Assembly (NCBI GenBank): GCA_022818135.1
Contig: JAFMSR010000028.1
Span: forward strand, 785,086 to 849,085
Direction: 5' to 3'
Length of the DNA stretch: 64,000 nucleotides
From: Saxidomus purpurata
Taxonomy: Eukaryota; Mollusca; Bivalvia; Venerida; Veneridae
A program made the translations under genes and the position numbers. Positions 52,201-54,639 of this stretch are shown piece after piece. Each line of letters starts with the position of its first letter. Within the stretch, counting starts at the first letter, position 1. The notes beneath the pieces are model-generated. The model did not search any database, was not told the origin of the DNA, and was given only the letters and a program-made list of their open reading frames with translations.

Positions 52201-52612
52201 ATAATCAAGTTAATTCTTGGATGCATAGCTATTACCTACGTGGTATAACTTGTAATCTTTCTCAAAATCATCGTGTACTTACATGTTACGTTCAGCGTGA
52301 ATTCATTGGATTTAACTTGACTGTCCATCCAGTTGCTTCCATTGCAATAAATACTCCAGCCATTCATGAATCTATTTACAACATAACGTAGTTTCTCGGT
52401 GACTTGTACCAAATTACCATCTTTCTCATTTTCACGACGAGTAATAACCACAAAAGAACCTTGATTTTTAATTTCTGTTGTGGTACCGTTGTTATGCTTG
52501 AACCAAAATATATTAGGTGGTGGTAAGCTAACTGACGCGTTGCAATTATATATCACCGTTGAGTTTTCTTGCACTTGCTTGATACCAGTAAGTGTTACCT
52601 CTTTCACGGGAA
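22522..52612 (-). CDS. Receptor-type protein tyrosine phosphatase, Ig/FN3 ectodomain, 25 exons (5' incomplete)
   Basis: Spliced gene assembled by eye from 25 exons, each with AG acceptor and GT donor and with reading phases that join without conflict (4127 coding bases, about 1375 residues to a TAA stop). Residue numbers here and below count from the first visible exon. Order: Ig 1-500 (five domains), Ig-like 501-598, FN3 599-696, membrane segment about 706-730 followed by YRKR, juxtamembrane 734-830, phosphatase D1 about 831-1108, linker and D2 about 1109-1375. D1 carries WPD (985-987), HCSAGIGR with Cys1019 and Arg1025, and VQTQEQY, so it should hydrolyse phosphotyrosine in the cytoplasm. 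D2 lacks WPD and a normal P-loop and is probably non-catalytic. The ectodomain is rich in N-x-S/T sites, as expected for a cell-surface receptor. Start codon and signal peptide are not identified, so the N terminus is partial. Six Ig plus one FN3 without a MAM domain fits neither the LAR nor the mu/kappa class exactly; a mollusc-specific receptor phosphatase is my inference. Confidence 0.93.
23474..23609 (-). CDS. RPTP exon 24: D2 altered P-loop
   Basis: Residues 1311-1356. Acceptor 'tgcatttgtag', donor 'gtaaac', phase 2 in and 0 out. Together with exon 23 the loop reads HC-LKANE-R-S, keeping C-x5-R spacing (Arg1316) but with none of the usual SAG.G residues. SILMEKMRYERQAS and VLNTVRHLRTRR match the helices after the P-loop. 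The Q-loop Gln is absent (AITSM). Confidence 0.9.
23610..25042. other. Intron between RPTP exons 23 and 24
   Basis: 1.4 kb GT-AG intron, AT-rich, with no recognised repeat or nested gene. Confidence 0.6.
25043..25206 (-). CDS. RPTP exon 23: D2 degenerate WPD region
   Basis: Residues 1257-1310. Acceptor 'acattttag', donor 'gtgagt', phase 0 in and 2 out. VVYHFQYKNWIPGND aligns with the WPD loop but has W-I-P in place of W-P-D, so the general acid is missing. FVQFVKDVEDYADQ and HVLVHC follow; the Cys (1310) of the active-site position is retained. Confidence 0.92.
25604..25716 (+). mobile_element. tRNA-derived SINE-like sequence (intron 22)
   Basis: 'ggagccacagtagcgcgttt' (box A region) and 'ggtccctggttcgagtc' (box B) are spaced as in a tRNA. 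They are followed by 'cttgagacaagacacatatt' and a poly-C/CT tract. It lies in the intron between exons 22 and 23, opposite to the gene. Confidence 0.55.
25717..25750. repeat. C-run and (CT)n microsatellite
   Basis: Nine consecutive C then (TC)n, directly 3' of the SINE-like sequence. Confidence 0.9.
26074..26202 (-). CDS. RPTP exon 22: D2 core
   Basis: Residues 1214-1256. Acceptor 'cttattcatctag', donor 'gtataa' (weak), phase 0-0. Encodes IVGQFLPSDG, LKCGELKISC and ETKPQYIVREMRIGNSKN. The first block replaces the usual 'QYWP' with QFLP. Assignment rests on phase and on the fit between exons 21 and 23. Confidence 0.85.
26455..26610 (+). mobile_element. tRNA-derived SINE (intron 21)
   Basis: 'ggtgttgacgttaaggtgtc' (box A) and 'ggaggttgcgggtttgagcc' (box B) resemble the 10443 SINE head. 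The tail has 'atcgcatatgacaccagtac' and 'gcttgaagctttctt'. It lies between exons 21 and 22 of the RPTP gene. Confidence 0.6.
26996..27130 (-). CDS. RPTP exon 21: D2 core
   Basis: Residues 1169-1213. Acceptor 'gtcgtacaacacag', donor 'gtaggc', phase 0-0. Encodes HFIIAQTPLPGTVSDF, ICMIYQEECCCVVTM and EDMKEPGM, the D2 version of 'AY(I)ATQGPLP.T..DFW.M'. The usual W after DF is I, and a CCC run is present. Confidence 0.92.
27333..27409 (-). CDS. RPTP exon 20: D2 core
   Basis: Residues 1143-1168. Acceptor 'gtttctttcag', donor 'gtatgt', phase 1 in and 0 out. Encodes GSQYRVNLYLNRQ and FDYINAVYVN, matching the 'YINA.Y.' block. Confidence 0.9.
27929..28031 (-). CDS. RPTP exon 19: linker and start of D2
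   Basis: Residues 1109-1142. Acceptor 'cctgttatag', donor 'gtaatc', phase 0 in and 1 out. A charged linker (QLKESVETSSKEESDARSRN) leads to NKNRYGADIP, which keeps the K-N-R-Y loop of a second PTP domain. Confidence 0.9.
28334..28462 (-). CDS. RPTP exon 18: D1 end
   Basis: Residues 1066-1108. Acceptor 'tttctttcag', donor 'gtaaag', phase 0-0. Begins EQYIYIYKALVNSLY, the typical 'QY.F.Y.AL' final helix of D1, then TIPFESFQEYVQET and the start of the inter-domain linker. Confidence 0.92.
28885..29020 (-). CDS. RPTP exon 17: D1 P-loop
   Basis: Residues 1020-1065. Acceptor 'ttccttttag', donor 'gtatga', phase 2 in and 0 out. Completes the active-site loop HC-SAGIGRTGT with Arg1025, then ALDRLTQEG, VDIFKCVNSMREQR and the Q-loop start MVQTQ. 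All residues needed for catalysis are present. Confidence 0.95.
29250..29398 (-). CDS. RPTP exon 16: D1 WPD loop and catalytic Cys
   Basis: Residues 971-1019. Acceptor 'tttatgtag', donor 'gttcgt', phase 0 in and 2 out. RRITHLHYTAWPDKKVPED holds the general-acid aspartate (WPD, 985-987), and GPVIVHC ends with the nucleophile Cys1019. The next residue is completed in exon 17. Confidence 0.94.
29969..30094 (-). CDS. RPTP exon 15: D1 core
   Basis: Residues 929-970. Acceptor 'gatattaacag', donor 'gtaaga', phase 0-0. Encodes GMKCEQYWPD, matching the conserved 'KC.QYWP', followed by a beta-strand region YGDIHVLCEREEVFAEY and LTLSN. Confidence 0.93.
30223..30244. repeat. (GT)n(GA)n microsatellite
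   Basis: Short compound repeat in the intron between exons 14 and 15. Confidence 0.85.
30628..30731 (-). CDS. RPTP exon 14: D1 core
   Basis: Residues 894-928. Acceptor 'atgttatag', donor 'gtagga', phase 1 in and 0 out. Encodes GPTGKTTYDFKTFWMMVWNE and IIVMLTNLTE, the classical 'DFW.M.WE....IVMLT...E' block. Confidence 0.93.
30875..31452. mobile_element. Possible MITE with 'AAACCGAA' arms (intron 13)
   Basis: The left end 'ctaaggccatttaacatata' with 'aaccgaaccgaatcc' is an imperfect inverted match to the right end 'gattcggttta...gcaaaatagcccttag'. A 'tttaacatata(c)atc(a/g)aaacc' block is repeated near 30881 and 30957. It lies between exons 13 and 14. Ends are approximate. Confidence 0.4.
31754..31790 (-). 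CDS. RPTP exon 13: D1 core (37 bp)
   Basis: Residues 882-893. Acceptor 'ttaatttcag', donor 'gtaagt', phase 0 in and 1 out. Encodes GYDKTNAYIASL, the conserved 'G..K..AYIA.QGP' block, continuing as GP in exon 14. Confidence 0.92.
31968..32032 (-). CDS. RPTP exon 12: D1 core
   Basis: Residues 860-881. Acceptor 'atttgcag', donor 'gtaagta', phase 1 in and 0 out. Encodes YDHSRVKISGQPNFFINACYID, matching the conserved 'PYDHSRV ... YINA.YID' block of classical PTPs; the second motif reads FINACYID here. Confidence 0.93.
32155..32300. repeat. Dispersed repeat fragment in intron 11
   Basis: 'gtctgtccgtccgtccgtatgtccata' style sequence followed by 'gtgccaaaggtcaaggtaag' resembles dispersed mollusc repeats. 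No coding content recognised. Confidence 0.35.
33087..33174 (-). CDS. RPTP exon 11: D1 phosphotyrosine loop
   Basis: Residues 831-859. Acceptor 'ctcttaaacag', donor 'gtaagt', phase 0 in and 1 out. Encodes KLPTGLQKPCTFARRREN then NRYNGIYP, the D1 equivalent of the K-N-R-Y phosphotyrosine-recognition loop (here M-N-R-Y). Confidence 0.92.
33498..33555 (+). mobile_element. Severely 5'-truncated copy of the same retroelement 3' end
   Basis: The bases 'ggctgcgtttttggtacgtg' followed by 'gcattccctgtttgatatta' match the reverse complement of 597-643 with one or two differences. Only the last roughly 55 bases are present, in an intron of the RPTP gene (between exons 10 and 11) and opposite to the gene's direction. 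This is typical of abortive reverse transcription. Confidence 0.6.
34175..34395 (-). CDS. RPTP exon 10: juxtamembrane and start of D1
   Basis: Residues 757-830. Acceptor 'ttactacgtctcag', donor after CAG, phase 1 in and 0 out. Begins with KTPNKSPSTKMPRK, then an acidic stretch ELDDDPPLYREP and EYYNSIEKIEQ, and ends with RVSELLAYVSNRSEEAFGID. The last part is the amphipathic segment that precedes PTP domains in receptor phosphatases. Tyrosines in LYREP and EYYNS could be phosphorylation sites (inference). Confidence 0.9.
35115..35182 (-). CDS. RPTP exon 9: short juxtamembrane exon
   Basis: Residues 734-756, 68 bp. The acceptor 'tttcactttcag' gives phase 2 in, matching exon 8; the donor 'gtaaat' gives phase 1 out, matching exon 10. 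Encodes FLHIVEKRDETGKLIYQN and so on. A longer open frame continues upstream to another AG at 35292, but that would break the frame with exon 8, so the internal acceptor is chosen. Confidence 0.8.
35765..35876 (-). CDS. RPTP exon 8: transmembrane segment
   Basis: Residues 697-733. Acceptor 'atattacag', donor 'gtacga', phase 1 in and 2 out. Acidic lead-in SFETTEDS, then about 25 uncharged residues from IVGLVAGSISGAIAF to GILL, then the stop-transfer YRKR. Type I topology follows from the extracellular Ig/FN3 exons before it. Confidence 0.9.
36585..36878 (-). CDS. RPTP exon 7: fibronectin type III domain
   Basis: Residues 599-696. Acceptor 'tttctgttag', donor after AAAACAAAAG, phase 1-1. FN3 pattern: RPNPPMELYS start, SITLTWRPGFNGGTPQNF (conserved Trp), IQYKSE, and TTNYEFEIVAMNIKGNS (conserved Tyr and N-x-x-G). 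It is the only FN3 repeat in the gene and lies next to the membrane. Confidence 0.9.
37728..39006. mobile_element. Nonautonomous piggyBac-like element with TTAA target duplication (intron 6)
   Basis: Flanked by TTAA at 37724-37727 and 39007-39010. Terminal inverted repeats CCCTCTAGAGCCCAA (left) and CCCTCTAGACCCCAA (right, reverse complement) differ at one base. TTAA duplication with C-C-C-T ends is characteristic of piggyBac transposons. The 1279 bp interior has no transposase frame. It contains four 'TTGCAC..TGCAA' palindromes (37744-37760, about 38098-38114, 38826-38841 and 38870-38885). It sits between the Ig-like exon 6 and the FN3 exon 7. Confidence 0.75.
39113..39406 (-). CDS. RPTP exon 6: Ig-like domain 6 without cysteine pair
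   Basis: Residues 501-598. Acceptor 'ctttttaaacag', donor 'gtataa' (weaker than the others), phase 1-1. The strand pattern is Ig-like (TLQFTAIAYPVPEFTWEVW, then VNYFRLIIKNFIG) and keeps the core Trp, but alanine/threonine and arginine occupy the two positions where cysteines are expected. Identity as Ig is by pattern and position between Ig 5 and the FN3 domain. Confidence 0.8.
39640..40340. repeat. Diverged minisatellite, period about 24 bp (intron 5)
   Basis: Many imperfect units of the form 'aagtcactggttgctaagg', with variants such as 'aagtcaatggttgcttag' and 'gaagtcattggttgttaacg'. No stable coding frame. Confidence 0.85.
40370..41040. repeat. Tandem bivalve-type repeat, unit about 160-190 bp, 3-4 units
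   Basis: Recurring 'gtgacccc(c)' then 'gatttgaacaa(a)cttg', 'aggcaatg(t/c)tac' and 'gaccttgtggttttaaagaagaag' blocks in the same order. A run of 13 G lies at 40805-40817. The same family recurs at 43120, 46850, 60225 and 61585. Confidence 0.7.
41383..41768 (+). repeat. 21 bp satellite array, forward arm of a large palindrome
   Basis: About 18 imperfect units of 'ttcaagatactaagttgaaaa'. The array ends at a local dyad centred near 41769, after which the same unit continues as its reverse complement. Confidence 0.85.
41771..42275 (-). repeat. 21 bp satellite array, inverted arm
   Basis: About 23 imperfect units of 'ttttcaacttactatcttgaa', the reverse complement of the unit at 41383-41768. Together the arms could form a long hairpin in the pre-mRNA of the RPTP gene (intron 5). 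Confidence 0.85.
42276..43119. other. Part of intron 5 between repeat clusters
   Basis: Contains recurring 'aaatgct(a)tgaact' and 'tgaactgtgctacaggaaaatgca' phrases at 42430-42560. The second phrase recurs near 43275, so this is probably another diverged repeat. No coding signal. Confidence 0.4.
43120..43640. repeat. Bivalve-type repeat, second cluster (intron 5)
   Basis: Same family as 40370-41040: 'ggggtcaattttaacccggg', 'tgatccatcaggcaatgttt', 'catctaagatcgtggtcttgcg'. About three degraded units. Confidence 0.65.
43655..43982 (+). mobile_element. MITE family C, copy 1
   Basis: Left end 'tttaaagctgcgcgctct' and right end 'cgagcagcttaaa' are inverted repeats of each other, with small differences. 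The interior matches 51701-52069 in order ('ttagaacaaa..atcaaataa', 'aaattctacgctaccaaattataaa', 'tatagtgtagcggtacc', 'gagttttactta'). About 328 bp, no coding frame. Confidence 0.65.
44049..44324 (-). CDS. RPTP exon 5: Ig domain 5
   Basis: Residues 409-500. Acceptor 'gttttacag', donor 'gtaagt', phase 1-1. IQFTCEMDSNPNS carries the first Cys and SGIYSCSGSNDYN the second; the core Trp position is not obvious. The SSCLDSGIYSC run has a second nearby cysteine. Ends with the strand ADINLLVNC. Confidence 0.87.
44493..44605 (-). mobile_element. tRNA-derived SINE-like sequence (intron 4)
   Basis: On the minus strand, 'cttagtcgttagggcgttcg' (box A region) and 'gccgggttcgaatcc' (box B) have tRNA spacing and are followed by 'aggcgtgtcctttgac'. 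Lies between exons 4 and 5, same strand as the gene. Confidence 0.6.
44606..45726. other. Rest of intron 4
   Basis: The open frame at 45112-45426 (plus) has no recognisable domain. No repeats identified. Confidence 0.4.
45727..46005 (-). CDS. RPTP exon 4: Ig domain 4
   Basis: Residues 316-408. Acceptor 'ttttcttcctcag', donor 'gtatgt', phase 1-1. Ig features are FNITCKAISANP, VIWTRDKHDW, HDSMNYTCTMKN and the last strand ETFYLNVW. Its 'IMTPT/NMTPT' loop resembles exon 3, suggesting the two exons arose by duplication. Confidence 0.88.
46160..46233. repeat. (CT)n microsatellite
   Basis: About 74 bp of CT-rich simple repeat; the last roughly 50 bp is pure. Lies in the intron between exons 3 and 4. 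Confidence 0.95.
46850..47440. repeat. Bivalve-type repeat, third cluster (intron 3)
   Basis: About three to four degraded units with 'gtaaaatgaccccagagtgt', 'gaagaggaccacaaggcaatgctac', 'gacccccgagcgggaccagt' and 'ctcttggccttgtgatgtt'. Open frames inside it are chance frames in repeat DNA. Confidence 0.7.
47725..48039 (-). CDS. RPTP exon 3: Ig domain 3
   Basis: Residues 211-315. Acceptor 'ctatttttag', donor 'gtaagt', phase 1-1. Clear Ig signature: WLSCGADGNPLP, FNWTGP, then the D-x-G-x-Y-x-C-like run AQSGTYTCQAQN. This is the most canonical of the Ig exons. Sequons include NWT and NNT. Confidence 0.9.
48505..49470 (+). pseudogene. LINE remnant: end of RT and C-terminal domain (intron 2)
   Basis: 48521-48763 translates to LGLTLTRQLSMNSMVKEL and KGVLISLLKSLYNFAQLNK, typical of the RT thumb region of animal non-LTR elements. 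48972-49245 encodes RFKDMFVQDWHEAV, FRFAFINCMVCLHEL and GRHRNISRQNR, then a stop. After the stop, C-K-A-C-N and YHFLLSCEVYSDLR of the Cys-His-type C-terminal domain continue. Frameshifts and stops show it is dead. It is opposite to the RPTP gene. Confidence 0.7.
49707..50006 (-). CDS. RPTP exon 2: Ig domain 2
   Basis: Residues 111-210. Acceptor 'aaaatttcag', donor 'gtaagt', phase 1-1. Contains PPVIHGF, NLSCSVEGGNPLGKPKLYC, LSWIASRHQGNTCTC and a C-terminal YVNIDVL strand. The position usually held by Trp is Tyr in KLYC, and extra cysteines are present, so disulfide pairing may differ from a standard Ig fold. Confidence 0.88.
50107..50370 (+). repeat. Tandem repeat, about 80 bp period, four partial units (intron 1)
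   Basis: 'atgtttgatattcatatt'-like starts recur near 50107, 50190, 50265 and 50349. Shared 'aaagtcatcattgttcttcataacttcgttattg' type sequence lies between them. Confidence 0.65.
50500..50700 (-). repeat. Probable inverted counterpart of the 50107 tandem repeat
   Basis: On the minus strand this reads 'gatatttatattcaatgttt' then 'cgtcattcatattctatatc' and 'cgttattgttattg', resembling the 50107-50370 unit. An AT-rich spacer of about 130 bp separates the arms. Confidence 0.45.
51701..52069 (+). mobile_element. MITE family C, copy 2 (intron 1)
   Basis: Partner of 43655-43982. Ends 'cctgctcgctctaagac' and 'gaacgagcagctttaaaa' are inverted repeats, and the interior shares the 'tacgctactaaattataaa', 'tatagcgtagtggtgctat' and 'gatttttacttgtgttaatgatt' blocks. 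About 369 bp, longer than copy 1. Confidence 0.65.
52283..52612 (-). CDS. RPTP exon 1 of those visible: Ig domain 1
   Basis: Residues 1-110. Acceptor 'catttcag' and donor 'gtaagt', phase 1 at both ends. Ig hallmarks: YNCNAS (first Cys), IFWF (core Trp), and GWSIYCNGS (second Cys), with several N-x-S/T sequons. A preceding exon must supply one base of the first codon, so this is not the gene's 5' end. Confidence 0.88.
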
Positions 52613-53940
52613 CTGAAATGAAGTATCAGGCGGACTTTTTACATTCATTATGAATATATATTGACATATTAAATTTGAACGCCAAATAATATCCCGGCCA
52701 TATATATCTTATACACTGTAAAGCATACATGTATCCTCAAAAATATACGGAGCAAACTCTGACAGTATTAGTGACCTTTACAAATTGTTCAGTTTATGCA
52801 AATCTACACTCCATGTGTAGTTAATGTGCCAAACTAGAGAGCTTCATCGATGTAAACTTGTTGGAGGAGTTGCATCCATAAGGCTGCGTACACAGTTTAT
52901 GTACTGTATAGCATATTAAAAAAACAAGAACAATTGTGGCATCAACAAATTTTGCCATTTCATGCACATCTGCACATCATGTGTAGTTACTGTGACAAGA
53001 TGCAAAATTGTATGAAGACTTGCGTCCACAAATCTGTGTTCACTTAATGTACTGTATATCATATTCTGGAAAAAATAAGGTTCATAACTATGTCATAATT
53101 TATTATAATACGGTATGTTTCATTATCTATCCATCAAATTAGATGGTCAAAATTAGCTATTTTTGCTCTCTTTTATTTAGAGAAATCTCCCTAAAACATT
53201 TAATTTGCTAAATTGTAACCTTTATAAGAACACCTTTTCATCTGCGTTTGCATGTACATGTAATTTCTATATACAGTTTTTGGTAACATACTGTAGTTTG
53301 AAATTAATTTTGTTTGTTAACTTTAAGTGTACTCTTATTTCTGGTAGTAATGCAAAATACTGTTCCTCTCAGTTTTATATATTGTTTAAACATACAAAAA
53401 ATATGTGTTACGAGAACTATATTATATTCAAATGACAACTTATCACAAACTCTGAAAAACGCGATGATCTTTAAAAATGACAAAAATATATTCTCCGCAA
53501 TTAGGTATTGAGTCCGACTCTGATTGACTTTTTGAAACAATTTTGAAACAAACTTTGAAATTTCTTTTAAAGATTTTTCACAGTAATTTAGCTTAAGAAT
53601 CGATAAATGTAATGCTCTATACCCTGCTTCTGTAAGAACGTATGCATAAATATCAAAATGACATTAACAATGTTGGCAAACCACGTGACCTTTTGGTATC
53701 CCCAACACGTAAACAGCATTTAATTTCACCGCCTCAAGTATGCTTTTTTCAATACAAAACTGTAATCGTCGGGTTATTTCTAACTTGTTAACATGTGACG
53801 AAACCTCGGTGCACATGTTAAAGCCAAAGGATAAGTGTTGATAACCAGCAACGGAAACGAAAAGAACAAACATCCTCATGTATTGCCAAGAGAACTACCC
53901 GGTATTAGTACAAACAACTGTTGTGCGTCATTTCTGTTAA
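52613..53940. other. Upstream of the first visible RPTP exon
   Basis: Presumed intron or 5' region. Two similar 'catgcacatctgcacat/tgcaaatctacactcc...catgtgtagtta' phrases near 52800 and 52965 suggest a small local duplication. No convincing exon. Confidence 0.35.
53664..53879 (-). other. Weak candidate for an upstream (signal-peptide) exon of the RPTP
   Basis: An ATG at 53877-53879 opens with MRMFVLFVSVA, a hydrophobic start, and a GT two residues later would give the phase 1 needed by the first Ig exon. The donor (gttatc) is poor and the hydrophobic core is short. It is listed only because no better 5' exon was seen between 52.6 and 64 kb. Confidence 0.15.
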
Positions 53941-54420
53941 TTCTAGCGGGCCAGTTTTTCAAGTACCTTGTCCATCTGGGCATACAGTCACTGGACGCTT
54001 CTTGAAGAACTCTGATATGAAGAAAGTTAAAAAGTTTTACAGTAGAAGCGTCCAAGCAATGGATGGCCAGGTACCCATCTGATTCATGACAACGCCTCCT
54101 CTCACAGGTGCGAGGATGTTTAGGCTTTCTTGGCGTCTGAAAACGTGCATGTTTTAAACCATCCGCCTTACTAAACTGACTTCTTTTGATTTCAAAAGCT
54201 TAAGAAATTGCTTTCTGGAAAGAAATATAAGTCCAGAAGTTATCTTATTGCTATATACCAGTGCCTCCAACAGATATCAAGAAGAAGACCATCTAGCTGC
54301 ATTTCACGACTAGGCAAAAATGTGTTCCGGTAAAGGTGGAATGCTTTTAAAGTTTGCAATGAAACATTTCGGATGAAACGCTGCCCTTCAGAAATCAAAC
54401 CCAAATGTCAATAATTTTTG
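53941..54420 (+). pseudogene. Decayed mariner-family transposase fragment
   Basis: Plus-strand frames give SGPVFQVPCPSGHTVTG and KKVKKFYSRSVQ. After a frameshift near 54080 they give HDNASSHRCEDV, a stop, AFLASENVHVLNHPPY, a stop, and FQKLKKLLSGKKYKSRSY with IAIYQCLQQISRR. The HDNA..H and HPPYSPD-like blocks are hallmarks of mariner (DD34D) transposases, though the last acidic motif is damaged (HPPY-stop-TDFF). At least three stops plus a frameshift: inactive. The N-terminal half is missing. Confidence 0.8.
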
Positions 54421-54639
54421 CAGGACCCTCGTATGACCTGAAGTCCGTCACAAACCCGGTTCGATAACGAGACTGCGGCGGCCCGTCAATAGAGGTACTA
54501 GAATCACAGTATTTTACTATAGAAAGCCGGAAACTGGGTGCATCTGACACGATCGCGCAGCCGCTTCTGTGTCGTACATTTACCGTTTATACCGAATATA
54601 GTGAAAATAACCAAATATCCATCACTATTCATCAAAGTG

